Notes: generated by a model from the sequence alone, not told the origin. A DNA stretch of 64,000 nucleotides from Hongsoonwoonella zoysiae (GCF_013266695.1 NZ_JABRXF010000001.1:1989736-2053735); one strand, 5' to 3'; numbered from the stretch's first letter, positions 18,209-27,908 are shown. Numbers and translations: made by a program.

Positions 18209-19404
18209 CGAATGCCCCGCCACGCGAAGGAAGCGAGGGCCCGGACAACGGCTTTCACCCGAAGGAAAGCGTGAAATTTTGCCGACTGGGCAACGATTGC
18301 CTCGTTTTCGATGAAGCCGCGCAGGCGGTTTACCGTCTCGACCCGCTTTCCGGCGCGCTCTGGGAAGCTCTCTCCGCCGGCCGCGCGCGGAGGGAAATCG
18401 TGAAGGATCTGGCCGAGGCCGTGGGACAAAATGTCGGCGAGGCGGAAGGGTTCATCGCCGCATGTCTTGCCGAATGGAAGGCGCGGGGTCTCCTGAATGG
18501 CGGGGAAGGCGAGTGGGCGGACGCGCCGGCACACCCCGTCGGCTCCATGACCCCAAGGCAAAAGGTTTCCGCCGGCGCGGTCTACGAGGTTGGCGGGATG
18601 CGCTTTGCTGTGGACTTTCCGGACGACGAGACATTTTCCGCCTGGGAGGCGCTAGCGGGGCATATGCGGAGCGGGGCATCGAGCAAAGGCGATGTCGCGC
18701 TGTCAGTGCTGCCGGAAGGTGCGGGATACCGGGTGGACCGTCCGGGCGATACGCAAACCGGGCTTGAGGATGCAAGCGCCGTTGCCGTCCACCTGAAGGA
18801 GCAGGTGCTGCGCATCATCCTGGCCGGGACGCCGGGCGTTTTCGCGCTTCATGCCGCAGCCCTCGACCATCGAGGAGCCGCCGTCCTGATTGCGGGAGGC
18901 TCGGGCAGGGGCAAGACGACGCTTGCCGCCTGCCTTCATGCCGGAGGACTTCCCGTTATCGCCGACGATGTGGCGCTGATCGACCCTTCGCAGCCATCGG
19001 TCAGCGGATTGGCCTTCTCCTTTGCCGTGAAAGCGGGTGCGGTCGGCGTGCTCGGCCCTGCATATGGCGAACTTCCGGCGGAACCGGGCTATCTGCGCCC
19101 CGACGGCAAGATGGTGAAATATCTGCGCCCGCGCAACTGGTCTGCGGGTGCGGCCGGAATAGGCGCGGTCGTCTTTCCGCGATTTACGCTGGGTCGGGCC
19201 TGCACGATCGAGCCCTGCACGCGGGCCGACGCACTGACGGCGCTTTTGAGCGAGGCGGTGAACACCGACCAACGGCTTTCGAAAGCGGGCTTTGCCGCAT
19301 TGTGCGATTTGCTGAAAGATGCCGATTGCCTGACAGCGGAATATGGCGATGCCGGCGAGGCTTCAAGCCGGCTTTTAAACCGGCTTGATAACGGGGCGGA
19401 ATGA
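18205..19404 (+). CDS. Fused PqqD-like peptide-binding domain and HprK-like kinase
   Basis: A 399-residue protein in two parts. Residues about 22-95 form a PqqD-like winged helix (CLVFDEAAQAVYRLDPLSGALW), a domain that binds leader peptides in RiPP pathways. After a linker, residues about 200-395 resemble the C-terminal kinase domain of HPr kinase, with FALHAAAL, P-loop GGSGRGKTTL (231-240) and ADDVALI (253-259). The two modules are usually separate genes in related loci, so the fusion is notable. It overlaps the nucleotidyltransferase by 4 bp. Substrate unknown; the Tat-type peptide encoded just beyond on the other strand is a candidate. Confidence 0.85.
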   Translation: MTNAPPREGSEGPDNGFHPKESVKFCRLGNDCLVFDEAAQAVYRLDPLSGALWEALSAGRARREIVKDLAEAVGQNVGEAEGFIAACLAEWKARGLLNGGEGEWADAPAHPVGSMTPRQKVSAGAVYEVGGMRFAVDFPDDETFSAWEALAGHMRSGASSKGDVALSVLPEGAGYRVDRPGDTQTGLEDASAVAVHLKEQVLRIILAGTPGVFALHAAALDHRGAAVLIAGGSGRGKTTLAACLHAGGLPVIADDVALIDPSQPSVSGLAFSFAVKAGAVGVLGPAYGELPAEPGYLRPDGKMVKYLRPRNWSAGAAGIGAVVFPRFTLGRACTIEPCTRADALTALLSEAVNTDQRLSKAGFAALCDLLKDADCLTAEYGDAGEASSRLLNRLDNGAE

Positions 19405-19445
19405 AGCGGGGAACTTCCGGTTCGCTCGCAAAGCGACGGTCAACT

Positions 19446-19685
19446 TTATTTGAAAAGGCCAGGCGGGCCCGAATGATCGTGGTTCTTGTCGCCATAACCC
19501 CAGCCCGGCTTGCCGCCGGACCCGGCAATCGCCGGGGAGTTCATCGTCGTGTGAAGCAACAGAGTGACCGCCGGCGGCGTGAAGGCCGCAAACCGGCCGG
19601 CCCGTGCCAGAAACTCCCGACGTCCCTGGTCGGTTTGATCCACAGGATCGATTCTTCCGGTTGAATGGCCAGACTTCTCGTACAC
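19446..19685 (-). CDS. Short Tat-signal peptide with Gly/His/Asp-rich tail
   Basis: A 79-residue protein starting at GTG 19685, behind GGAG at 9-nt spacing (a TTG at 19703 is an alternative). It carries a twin-arginine motif, GRREFLARAG, a hydrophobic stretch (FAAFTPPAVTLLL), a possible cleavage site at SPAIAG, and a 25-residue tail rich in Gly, Lys, Asp and His. Small proteins of this build, with TPPAVTLLL after the Arg pair, recur in alphaproteobacteria. It converges on the PqqD-HprK gene (42-bp gap) and may be its substrate; this is inference from position and shape only. Confidence 0.68.
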   Translation of the reverse strand: MYEKSGHSTGRIDPVDQTDQGRREFLARAGRFAAFTPPAVTLLLHTTMNSPAIAGSGGKPGWGYGDKNHDHSGPPGLFK

Positions 19686-20026
19686 GGCCGAATACTCCTG
19701 CAAACTCAGTCTCCAAATTTAATCCCGGCAAGCGGCGGCTGCGAGACAGGAAAAACGGAAGGGATTTAGTTTGTTGCGAAATAGAAATGCGCCGGTGTTT
19801 CAATTTCCTGAGATGAAAGCTTATTCATTGTCAAATTTACGAATAATTCGAACTAATCCGGTAGTATTTGTGGTTTTGAGAGGCGTGCATTAAATTTAGC
19901 ACGTTAAATTAATTGGCAATGCCAAGCCTCAAAAGACACCGTACGGGAGATGAGGGCGCCGGAAATGGGCTGCCCGGCGTAGAATGCCGCTCGCCGGCGT
20001 ATCGAGGCTGAAGCTTTTGCCGGCTT
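19686..20026. other. AT-rich intergenic region between serB and the small Tat-peptide gene
   Basis: Both flanking genes read leftward. The middle (about 19760-19920) is clearly AT-rich and includes ATTAAATTTAGCACGTTAAAT. It is a likely independent promoter region for the small peptide gene, but no convincing -35/-10 pair could be fixed. Confidence 0.45.
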
Positions 20027-20926
20027 TCAATCCTGAGCCACAAATTCACCGGCCGAATAACCCTGCAGGTAAAGAAGGGCTGAAAGATCGCCGTGATCGA
20101 TGCGCGCATCCGCCTGCTCGGCCACCGTGGGCTTGGCGTGATAGGCAACGCCGAGGCCGGCAAGCTCGATCATCGCCAGATCGTTCGCTCCGTCGCCGAC
20201 GGCGAGCGTTTCGGACATCGCAAGGCCTTTCTCGTCGGCAAGCTCTTGCAGGCGCGCGCGCTTGGCGTCCCGCCCGAGGATCGGCTCGGCCACCTTGCCG
20301 GTCAGCTTGCCGCCCTCGGTCAAAAGGGTGTTGGCCTGGTTTTCGTCAAAGCCGATCTCCGCGGCAATGTGCGATGTGAAGGCGGTGAAGCCGCCCGAGA
20401 CGAGCGCGCAATAGGCCCCGTTCGTGCGCATCGTGGCGACAAGCGTTTTTGCGCCCGGCGTCAGGGTAATGCGGTTTTCGATAACGCTTGCTATCACAGC
20501 AACGTCGAGCCCGGCGAGCAGGCCTACACGCTCGCGCAAAGCCGGCTCGAACTCGATCTCGCCGCGCATGGCGCGCTCGGTGATCGCCGCGATACGGTCC
20601 TTCAAGCCAAGCTCGGCAGCAAGCTCGTCGATGCATTCCTGGCCGATCATGGTGGAATCCATATCGGCGATGAGAAGCCGCTTTCGCCGTGCTTCATCCT
20701 GCTGAACGAAAACGTCGACCGGGCGATCCGCGGCGGCCTCACGCATTGTTGCCGCAAGCTCGCGCGGAGGCGTGCCGCCATCATCAAGCGCAAGGTCAAG
20801 GGCGATACGCTCATTGAGCACGCGCGCCTCACCGGTTATTGAGAAGTGGTTCCGGAGCCTTGCGACGAGCGTATCGTCAATTGCTGCTGCTTTGGGATCG
20901 GAAATGACGGTGGCGATCAGGGGCAT
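20027..20926 (-). CDS. serB: Phosphoserine phosphatase
   Basis: Final step of serine synthesis, hydrolysing O-phosphoserine. The 299-residue protein has an ACT-like N-terminal region (to about residue 75) and a HAD phosphatase domain with the nucleophile motif DMDSTMIGQE (about 88-97), LVSGGFTAFT and VGDGANDLAMIELAGLGVAYHAKP-like motif III/IV region near the end. The ATG at 20926 is chosen; the frame extends upstream to 21142 but would invade miaA. It is divergent from miaA with only 36 bp between, an arrangement common in rhizobia. Confidence 0.96.
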   Translation of the reverse strand: MPLIATVISDPKAAAIDDTLVARLRNHFSITGEARVLNERIALDLALDDGGTPPRELAATMREAAADRPVDVFVQQDEARRKRLLIADMDSTMIGQECIDELAAELGLKDRIAAITERAMRGEIEFEPALRERVGLLAGLDVAVIASVIENRITLTPGAKTLVATMRTNGAYCALVSGGFTAFTSHIAAEIGFDENQANTLLTEGGKLTGKVAEPILGRDAKRARLQELADEKGLAMSETLAVGDGANDLAMIELAGLGVAYHAKPTVAEQADARIDHGDLSALLYLQGYSAGEFVAQD

Positions 20927-20962
20927 ACTGGCGGTGGCTCGCGAACGTGAACGGGGGAGAGA

Positions 20963-21883
20963 TTGCGTTATTCCGCGCTCCTGATAGCGGGGCCGACGGC
21001 AAGCGGCAAGTCGGGCCTGGCGATGCGGCTGGCCGAACGGCTGAACGGCACAATCGTGAACGCCGATTCCATGCAGGTCTACAAGGATCTGCGGGTGCTC
21101 ACGGCGCGGCCTTCCGCGGACGAGGAAAAGCGTGTGCCGCATCTGCTATACGGACATGTGGACGCCGCGCGCGCTTATTCGGTCGCGCAGTGGCTTGCCG
21201 ATGCCGAAAGGGCTATCGCTGATGTTACCGCCATGGACAGGACGCCAATCCTCGTCGGCGGCACGGGGCTCTACTTCAAGGCGCTTACCGAAGGCTTGTC
21301 CGAAGTTCCGCCGGTCGACGAAGCGGTGAGGGCCCACTGGCGCGGCGAGGCCGAAAAGCGTGAGAGCAGCGAGCTCCATGCGCTGCTTGGCGAACGCGAC
21401 CCGGCGATGGCGAAACGCCTGAAGCCCGGCGATACGCAGCGGATCGTGCGCGCGCTCGAGGTCTTCGAGGCGACGGGTCGTTCGCTGGCCAGTTGGCAGG
21501 AAGCCAGAACCGCGCCGATCCTCGCGCCGGGGAGCGGCATTCGGATCGTGCTTGCCCCGGACCGGGCGTGGCTGCACGAACGAATCAACCGGCGGTTTGA
21601 GGAAATGATGCATGAAGGCGCGGCGGAGGAGGCGGCAAGGCTGGCCGCGCGCGGCCTCGACCCCTTGCTGCCCGCGATGAAAGCCATCGGCCTGCGCGAG
21701 CTTGCAAGCGCCGCCCGCGGCGAAATTTCCCCGCGCGAGGCCGTGGAACGGGCAAAAACGGAGACCAGACGCTATGCCAAGCGGCAGGAGACATTCCTGC
21801 GTGGGCAGTTGAAGGATTGGCGGCGAATCGATCCGTTAAACTTTGATATCGAAGGGATTTCACGCGAATTCACGAACGCGTGA
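20963..21883 (+). CDS. miaA: tRNA dimethylallyltransferase
   Basis: Transfers a dimethylallyl group to A37 of tRNAs that read codons starting with U. The 306-residue protein has the P-loop GPTASGKSGLA, DSMQVYKDL, VGGTGLYFKAL and the C-terminal RRYAKRQETFLR. TTG is the start, preceded by GGGGAGAGA. Divergent from serB. Confidence 0.95.
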   Translation: MRYSALLIAGPTASGKSGLAMRLAERLNGTIVNADSMQVYKDLRVLTARPSADEEKRVPHLLYGHVDAARAYSVAQWLADAERAIADVTAMDRTPILVGGTGLYFKALTEGLSEVPPVDEAVRAHWRGEAEKRESSELHALLGERDPAMAKRLKPGDTQRIVRALEVFEATGRSLASWQEARTAPILAPGSGIRIVLAPDRAWLHERINRRFEEMMHEGAAEEAARLAARGLDPLLPAMKAIGLRELASAARGEISPREAVERAKTETRRYAKRQETFLRGQLKDWRRIDPLNFDIEGISREFTNA

Positions 21884-22156
21884 GCAATCTGAATGCCGAT
21901 GTTCATATAATTGCCGCAGCGTTTTTATAAGGATGAGGTTGAAAAATTGAACGGCAATGGAATTGCGTCATCATTTTCTCACGATTAAACTTTAGTCTAA
22001 CTCACTATGCATCACACGCCGGTGAGCGGTATAAGGCTGCGAATCACGAGCCTGATTGCGAATATGAATAAACAAAACCCTAACAAGGCCGGGAAACGGC
22101 CGTAACCGGACGGGAAATTTCAAGAAACGGCTCCACGGGAGCCGCAGGAGGAATAA
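21884..22156. other. Intergenic region with short hairpins
   Basis: 273 bp between miaA and the acetyltransferase gene. It is moderately AT-rich at the left and ends with two small stems (GGCCGGGAAACGGCC; CGGCTCCACGGGAGCCG) just ahead of the GCAGGAGGAATAA ribosome site. No gene seen. Confidence 0.5.
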
Positions 22157-22699
22157 ATGGACACTCCGACGATCTTCGAGACGGAAAGATTGCGCGTTCT
22201 CGGTTTTTCGATGTCGGATCTGCCCCTTTTGAAAGCCCTTCATGCTGACCCGGAAGTGAACCGGCACCTCGTGCCGGGCGACGAAATCCTGTCGGATGCG
22301 CAGGCTGCCCAGCGGCTTGACGATTTCATTCACAAGCAGGAGCGCTACGGTTTCGGCCAGTGGAAGGTTGAAACGCTGGACGGCGAATTCGTCGGCCGGG
22401 CAGGCTTCCTCGTTTTTGAGCAGACCTCGGAAATCGCCCTTTCGATCTGCCTTTGCACGAAGTACTGGGGGCAGGGATATGCCTCCGAACTGGCGCCGAA
22501 GCTGATCGACTGGTTTTTCGAAAACACCTATTACACGCATCTGATCGCCTTCGTGCTCGCGGGGAACGAACCCTCGCGCCACGTCATGGAAAAGGCGGGC
22601 TTTACCTGCACGAAGCGCGTGCTGATCGACGGCCGGCCCTACGACAGGTTGCAAGTGCTTGCGCCTGCCATCGCCAGGCGCTATCCCATGACGGCATAA
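22157..22699 (+). CDS. RimJ/RimL-type GNAT acetyltransferase
   Basis: A 180-residue GNAT protein of the RimJ/L class: starts with ETERLRVLGFSMSDL, then GFGQWKVE, an acetyl-CoA region around YWGQGYASELAP, and NEPSRHVMEKAGF. A strong ribosome site, GCAGGAGGAATAA, precedes the ATG. It probably acetylates a protein N terminus, an amine metabolite or a drug; the substrate cannot be told. Confidence 0.9.
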   Translation: MDTPTIFETERLRVLGFSMSDLPLLKALHADPEVNRHLVPGDEILSDAQAAQRLDDFIHKQERYGFGQWKVETLDGEFVGRAGFLVFEQTSEIALSICLCTKYWGQGYASELAPKLIDWFFENTYYTHLIAFVLAGNEPSRHVMEKAGFTCTKRVLIDGRPYDRLQVLAPAIARRYPMTA

Positions 22700-22734
22700 G
22701 CGCTTTACCGGAATACACCACGAAAGCTTTATTC

Positions 22735-23433
22735 TTGATCGACCTCCTGCCTGTCAGACAGCTCGCCGTTCGCCTGACGGGTGAGGCGTGGCGCTTCGAA
22801 GCCGAAAATGCGGAGAGGATCGACCAGCACTGGCGAAAGCTGACGGCTGACAATCCGCACCTTTGGAACGGGCGCGTGATGAAGCTTGCAAGCTTCGACA
22901 TGGCCGACGGCGTGTTTTCCGGCTCCATGGTGGAAGCGTCCTACGCGGCGTTTCTCGCCTGGCGCGACTGGAACTACCCCGACCCCAACATCCGCAACCT
23001 GTTCGGCTCCGCCGTCATCCGTGCGCGGGGAGGGGAGCTTGTTTTCGGCAAGATGGCCGCCTACACAGCGACTGCGGGCCTGGTCTATCCGCCCGGCGGC
23101 AATCTGGACCCGGACGACCTGCGCGAGGACGGCGAGTTGGATGTGGAGGGTTCGATTTCCCGCGAGCTTGGAGAGGAAACCGGGCTCGACGCCGGGGAGG
23201 CGCTGACGCATTCGACCTTCGCCCTCTTCGACGGGCCGAGGATCTCCATTTCCCGCGTCTTCGAGTTTCCCTATACGGCCAAGGAAATCGTGGCGCGGGT
23301 CGACGAACACAACGCCAGAGAAGAACGGCCCGAACTGGAAGGGGCAGTGGTCCTTTCAAAATCGTCCGACACGGACGGGCTGGCAATGCCGCCCTATGCG
23401 CGGGCGCTTGCGGACCGACTGCTCGCAATTTGA
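22735..23433 (+). CDS. NUDIX hydrolase
   Basis: A NUDIX domain protein of about 232 residues with the box centred on [18 protein letters not shown], inside a longer N-terminal region ([15 protein letters not shown]). It probably hydrolyses a nucleoside diphosphate linked to another moiety. The start is uncertain: a TTG at 22735 lies just after the preceding gene, and the frame stays open into it. Same strand and close spacing suggest co-transcription with the GNAT gene. Confidence 0.85.
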   Translation: MIDLLPVRQLAVRLTGEAWRFEAENAERIDQHWRKLTADNPHLWNGRVMKLASFDMADGVFSGSMVEASYAAFLAWRDWNYPDPNIRNLFGSAVIRARGGELVFGKMAAYTATAGLVYPPGGNLDPDDLREDGELDVEGSISRELGEETGLDAGEALTHSTFALFDGPRISISRVFEFPYTAKEIVARVDEHNAREERPELEGAVVLSKSSDTDGLAMPPYARALADRLLAI

Positions 23434-23522
23434 ATTTACGAACGTTGTTGAAACTGGAATCGCGGCGGCTGCCATGCAACAGTGCGGCCCTATTTTGCTG
23501 CCCGAGATAGAAGGTTTCGCCG

Positions 23523-24434
23523 ATGGCCCGACGATATGCCCTGCTCGACGTCTTCACCAACCGTGCGCTTGCCGGAAACCCGCTTGCCGTCGTGCTGGAC
23601 GGGGAGGGCCTTTCGGACGAGCGCATGCAGGCGATCGCCAAGGAGTTCAACCTGTCGGAGACGGTATTCGTGCTCCCGGCGGATAACCCCGCCCATTCGG
23701 CAAAGGTGAGGATCTTCACGCCGGCGCGCGAGCTTCCCTTCGCGGGTCATCCGACCGTCGGCACCGCGATCCTGCTGGCGCATGAGCGCTTCGGGGAAGT
23801 GGAAGCGGATGCGGACGCCGTGGTGGTGCTGGAGGAGAATATCGGCAATGTACGATGCGGCGTGGTGCTGAAAGGCGGGGCGGCGGGTTTCGCCGAATTC
23901 GACGTGCCGAAGCTTTCCGTGCCCAGCATGCCCGTCGGCTCGAAGGAGCCGATCGCCGCAGCCCTCGGCCTGTCGCCGCATGAGATCGGGTTCGAAAATC
24001 ACGTTCCGTCCTGCTTCGACGCCGGCGTGCCTTTCGCGTTCGTTCCCGTCGCCAACCTCGACGCCCTGTCGCGCGCCAAACCGCAGTTGCAGGATTGGGA
24101 TGCGGCCTTCGGCGCCGAAGTGCACAAGGACGTCTATGTCTATTGCCGGCAAACGACGGCGCATGATTCCGCCTTTTCCGCACGCATGTTCGCACCGACG
24201 ATGGGCATTGCCGAAGACCCGGCGACGGGGGCGGCGGCGGCGGCTTTCGCCGGCGTCGTGCACCATTTCGACGAGCTTCTGGACGGCACGCATTTCGTGC
24301 GCATCGAGCAGGGTTACTACATGGGCCGCCCATCCCTCATCGATCTCGAAATCGACCTGGACAACGGAAAGCTTAACGGCGTGCGCATCGGCGGGCAGGC
24401 GGTCGTCGTGGCAAGAGGCGAGCTTTATCTTTGA
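23523..24434 (+). CDS. PhzF-family isomerase/epimerase-like protein
   Basis: A 303-residue PhzF-fold protein: [22 protein letters not shown] with the conserved N-terminal motif, [20 protein letters not shown], and a second half with [19 protein letters not shown]. PhzF relatives catalyse isomerisations on small metabolites; here nothing suggests phenazine synthesis. Single gene, convergent with the LysR-like gene. Confidence 0.92.
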   Translation: MARRYALLDVFTNRALAGNPLAVVLDGEGLSDERMQAIAKEFNLSETVFVLPADNPAHSAKVRIFTPARELPFAGHPTVGTAILLAHERFGEVEADADAVVVLEENIGNVRCGVVLKGGAAGFAEFDVPKLSVPSMPVGSKEPIAAALGLSPHEIGFENHVPSCFDAGVPFAFVPVANLDALSRAKPQLQDWDAAFGAEVHKDVYVYCRQTTAHDSAFSARMFAPTMGIAEDPATGAAAAAFAGVVHHFDELLDGTHFVRIEQGYYMGRPSLIDLEIDLDNGKLNGVRIGGQAVVVARGELYL

Positions 24435-24501
24435 GACGGAGCGATCGGCGGCGCCGGACCGGAAAGCCGGTCCGGCAGACCTGACGCAGGTCGCGAAGGT
24501 G

Positions 24502-25662
24502 TCAGTGGAGCGCGCCACCTTGCGAATGGCCGAAATGGGCCACGCTGGCCGGATGCGTCATCAGGCCGAGGGGCTTGGGGTCGAAGAAGCCGGCGGGCGG
24601 CATCTTGCCGTAACGGTGCTTTATGTAGAATCTGAAAAAGTCCTTGGCCGCCGCAATCATTGCATGGACTTCCCGGTCCGCCATGTCCTGAGCCGCATAG
24701 ACGATGATCGGCGTCTCGATCATCGTCACGTTCCGATTGCCGAAGAGTTCCGTGCAGCGCACGCGCAGGCCCGGATGATCGTGGGTTATCTTCTGGACCG
24801 TGGCGCGGGAAAGCATCCCCTCCAGCGGGCGCACGAGCCCGCGCGCCAGCGACGTGATCTTGATTCCGTCAAGGGGGAAGGGCGTGGCGGCGATTTCGCG
24901 CGCGCGCAGGCGCTGCATGGCGTCGGCGATATTTTCGCACGGAACGGGTGAGATGTTCTCGCGTCCTCCCACATGGTCGCGCAGGAATGCATCGAGATAT
25001 TCGTCGACGAGCGAGTTCGGTCCGAAGCCGGTCGCCACACGCTGTCCCACAAGATCGCCGAGGCTTGTGAGTCCGGTTTGGCGGAAGCTGATCATGGCAA
25101 AGCGCATGGCGTAAATGCATACCACTGCGCGCTGCGGGCTGAAGGGCGCCATGCCGATGCTGGGCTTGTCCACATGGCCGCGCTTTGGCGGAAGCATGAC
25201 AGCGAAATGAACCTCGCGCGCGCGCAACGCGCGAATGAGGTCAGCTTGCGATGCAAACCCTTTGATCTGGAAATCGAACGATGTCGATTGCGACAGCTGC
25301 TCGACGAAATCCGGCAGCACGGAGCGCGTGAGAGGATTGGCGGCATGAGCACCGATCAGGCGTATCTGCTTCGCGCGTTCCGGATTGCTCGAAGATACAT
25401 GCGCCGAGATCTTGCGTTCCATTTCGTCGATCGCGGCAAGCAGGTAACGATGAACCGCCGCGCCGGCAGCGGTCGGCAGAAACTCTCCGCCGCTTTCCTG
25501 GAACAACTGCGCATCGAAATGACTTTGCAGGTCCGTGATGGTTTGCCGCAAATTCTCTTCGCCCACTCCCAGGACCTTGCTGGCGACGGCTATGCGCCGC
25601 GTTTCGAACAGGCCGAGGAGGTGACGGAGCTTTTGAAGAAGCAACAGTTTGTCGGTCGGCAT
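24502..25662 (-). CDS. LysR-like transcriptional regulator
   Basis: A 386-residue protein with an N-terminal LysR-type winged helix (about residues 8-65: LLGLFETRRIAVASKVLGVGEENLRQTITDLQ; an unusual sequence with weak HTH consensus) and a substrate-binding-like effector domain (RLIGAHAANPLTRSVLPDFVEQL; HFAVMLPPKRG). It is longer than typical LysR proteins (about 300) because of an extra C-terminal extension after HMIAAAKDFFRFY. The ATG at 25662 is preferred over one at 25719. It is divergent from leuA and its leader; control of leuA is possible but not shown. Confidence 0.75.
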   Translation of the reverse strand: MPTDKLLLLQKLRHLLGLFETRRIAVASKVLGVGEENLRQTITDLQSHFDAQLFQESGGEFLPTAAGAAVHRYLLAAIDEMERKISAHVSSSNPERAKQIRLIGAHAANPLTRSVLPDFVEQLSQSTSFDFQIKGFASQADLIRALRAREVHFAVMLPPKRGHVDKPSIGMAPFSPQRAVVCIYAMRFAMISFRQTGLTSLGDLVGQRVATGFGPNSLVDEYLDAFLRDHVGGRENISPVPCENIADAMQRLRAREIAATPFPLDGIKITSLARGLVRPLEGMLSRATVQKITHDHPGLRVRCTELFGNRNVTMIETPIIVYAAQDMADREVHAMIAAAKDFFRFYIKHRYGKMPPAGFFDPKPLGLMTHPASVAHFGHSQGGALH

Positions 25663-25766
25663 GGACTTTATTTCTTTTCCGATTACAACCCTGAATGGAA
25701 GCACGCTAAAAGTTTCCATACCGTTATGCTTATATCTCTGCGTGCATTCTCTCCCGAAGACTGGAA

Positions 25767-25931
25767 ATGACCAGGGTTTCCATCAACGTGATTTCCGTAG
25801 TTGTAGCGCGGCTCGCGCGCGGCGCTCGCTCTCGGTGCCGGCCGGCCAGGCATCACTGCCCGGCCGTGCCGCGCGAGACTTGCACGGGGGCGGCGGATGC
25901 GCTACCAGTCTTGTCGTTAACGCTTTGCTAG
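25767..25931 (+). CDS. Possible Val/Ile-rich upstream leader ORF
   Basis: A 54-codon frame whose first codons read MTRVSINVISVVVARL, with six Val/Ile codons in ten positions (ATC, GTG, ATT, GTA, GTT, GTA). It is followed by GC-rich stems and a weak stem plus T run at about 25962-25984. It could be a second branched-chain amino acid leader ahead of leuA. The ribosome site is weak, so this is tentative. Confidence 0.3.
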   Translation: MTRVSINVISVVVARLARGARSRCRPARHHCPAVPRETCTGAADALPVLSLTLC

Positions 25932-26017
25932 GTATTGCGGTCGAACATCTTTGAAAGCGTTTCCCGTCGATCGGGGGACTTTTTGCCGCAAGCAAGCCGA
26001 GGACTTGAGCACGAGTG

Positions 26018-26134
26018 ATGATCGCGAAAGGTCACATTGCAGGTTCCAGGACGAACGCAATTGACGCGATCCGTGCGCGCGCGCTTGGCCGCGACCTCCT
26101 CCTACTTGGCGACCTCCTCCTTAGATGCCCCTGA
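26018..26134 (+). CDS. Leucine-rich leader peptide of leuA
   Basis: A 38-codon frame starting ATG at 26018 whose end reads RDLLLLGDLLLRCP, with seven Leu codons in nine positions (CTC CTC CTA CTT GGC GAC CTC CTC CTT), stopping 140 bp before leuA. Clustered codons for the pathway end product are the hallmark of ribosome-mediated attenuation: low leucyl-tRNA stalls the ribosome and changes RNA folding downstream. A large stem follows directly (26128-26174). Confidence 0.8.
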   Translation: MIAKGHIAGSRTNAIDAIRARALGRDLLLLGDLLLRCP

Positions 26135-26174
26135 GCGTCGACTGACCCGATAGTCGAGGACGGGCGCTTAGGGG
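26128..26174 (+). promoter_or_regulatory. Stem-loop following the leuA leader peptide
   Basis: CCCCTGAGCG (26128-26137) pairs with CGCTTAGGGG (26165-26174) with one G-U pair, enclosing an inner GACT/AGTC stem. The left arm overlaps the leader stop codon, so a ribosome position could control folding. There is no T run after it, so it may be an antiterminator or pause element, or may act on translation. Confidence 0.55.
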
Positions 26175-26274
26175 ATGAATAACGCTTCACCCGACAGATT
26201 TTCGCGCCCCGCCCCGATCGCCCAGGGATGATTGAGGCTCCGGCGGCGGCGCAAGCAGGCAGGAAACACGATCC

Positions 26275-27849
26275 ATGACCGCTGAAAGCACCAAAGGCGC
26301 GGTAACCGCGAGCGACGAAGTCCGCATCTTCGACACCACCTTGCGCGACGGCGAACAGTCGCCCGGCGCATCCATGACGCTGGAAGAGAAGCTGCAGGTC
26401 GCCGAAATCCTCGATGACATGGGCGTCGATATCATCGAGGCGGGTTTCCCGATCGCCTCCAACGGCGATTTCGAGGCGGTCTGCGAGATCGCCAGGCGCA
26501 CGAAGCGCTCCGTCATCGCGGGGCTGGCGCGCGCGATCCACGCCGATATCGACCGTGCCGGCGAGGCGGTGCGCCATGCCGAACGCGGGCGCATCCATAC
26601 CTTCGTTTCCACCTCGCCGATCCATCTGGAACACCAGATGAACAAGACGCAAGAGCAGGTGCTCGACATCATCACCGACACGGTGACGCGCTCTCGCAAC
26701 CTGATCGACGACGTGGAATGGTCGGCGATGGACGCAACCCGTACCCCGATCGACTATCTGTGCCAGTGCGTGGAAGCGGCGATCAGGGCAGGCGCCACGA
26801 CAATCAACCTGCCGGATACGGTGGGCTATGCGACGCCGGAAGAATACCGCGCGATGTTCGAGACGATCCGAAACCGCGTACCGGATGCCGACAAGGCGAT
26901 CTTTTCAGTCCACTGCCATGACGACCTGGGGCTGGCGGTCGCCAATTCGCTGGCCGGTGTCGCGGGCGGGGCGCGGCAGATCGAATGCACGATCAACGGG
27001 CTTGGCGAGCGCGCGGGCAATGCAGCACTTGAAGAGATCGTCATGGCGGTGCGCACTCGCGCTGACATTCTGCCCTATACGTGCAACGTCGACCCGAAGT
27101 ATCTGACGCGGGCCTCCAAGCTCGTTTCCGCCGTATCGGGCTTTCCCGTGCAGTACAACAAGGCCATCGTCGGCAAGAACGCGTTTGCGCACGAAAGCGG
27201 CATTCACCAGGACGGCATGCTGAAGAACGCCGAGACCTACGAGATCATGCGGCCCGAGGACGTCGGCGTGAAATCGACGTCGCTGGTCATGGGCAAGCAC
27301 TCCGGCCGCCACGCCTTCCGCGACAAGCTGAAGGAGCTGGGCTACGAGGTCGGCGACAACGCCTTCCAGGACGCTTTCCGCCGCTTCAAGGAACTGGCCG
27401 ACCGCAAGAAGCACGTCTACGACGAGGACATCGAGGCGCTGATCGAAACCGAGATCGCGACGCAGGGCGAGCAGATCAAGGTGATCGCGCTGACCGTGAT
27501 CGCCGGCACGGGCGGGCCGCAAAAGGCGATCCTGACGATGGATATCGACGGACGCCACGAAACCCGCGAGGCGACCGGCGACGGCCCGGTGGACGCGACC
27601 TTCAATGCCATCAAGGATATCGTGCCGCATGACGCGACGTTATCACTCTACCAGGTGCACGCGGTAACGGAAGGCACGGACGCGCAGGCGGAAGTCTCCG
27701 TGCGCCTTGAGGCCGACGGGCGCATGGCCACCGGCAAGGGGGCCGATACGGACACGCTCGTCGCATCCGCGCGGGCCTATGTTTCCGCGCTGAACAAGCT
27801 GCTCGCCCGCCAGAACCGGCCGGGGCATCAGGAGCTCCGCGCCGTTTGA
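26275..27849 (+). CDS. leuA: 2-isopropylmalate synthase
   Basis: First committed step of leucine synthesis, condensing acetyl-CoA with 2-ketoisovalerate. The 524-residue protein has the TIM-barrel entry motif [16 protein letters not shown], the metal-binding [17 protein letters not shown], and a C-terminal LeuA regulatory domain (about residues 390-510) for leucine feedback. A leucine-codon leader lies upstream, so enzyme inhibition and attenuation would both act. A terminator follows. Confidence 0.97.
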   Translation: MTAESTKGAVTASDEVRIFDTTLRDGEQSPGASMTLEEKLQVAEILDDMGVDIIEAGFPIASNGDFEAVCEIARRTKRSVIAGLARAIHADIDRAGEAVRHAERGRIHTFVSTSPIHLEHQMNKTQEQVLDIITDTVTRSRNLIDDVEWSAMDATRTPIDYLCQCVEAAIRAGATTINLPDTVGYATPEEYRAMFETIRNRVPDADKAIFSVHCHDDLGLAVANSLAGVAGGARQIECTINGLGERAGNAALEEIVMAVRTRADILPYTCNVDPKYLTRASKLVSAVSGFPVQYNKAIVGKNAFAHESGIHQDGMLKNAETYEIMRPEDVGVKSTSLVMGKHSGRHAFRDKLKELGYEVGDNAFQDAFRRFKELADRKKHVYDEDIEALIETEIATQGEQIKVIALTVIAGTGGPQKAILTMDIDGRHETREATGDGPVDATFNAIKDIVPHDATLSLYQVHAVTEGTDAQAEVSVRLEADGRMATGKGADTDTLVASARAYVSALNKLLARQNRPGHQELRAV

Positions 27850-27878
27850 GGCGGGATTTGCATAGATAGCAAGCCATG

Positions 27879-27908
27879 AAAAAGGCCCCGGAAATTCTGG
27901 GGCTTTTT
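27879..27908. terminator. Bidirectional terminator between leuA and the pirin gene
   Basis: AAAAAGGCCCC and GGGGCTTTTT form a stem with one bulged G and a loop of about 9 nt, with T runs on both strands. It lies between convergent leuA and the pirin gene. Confidence 0.88.
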
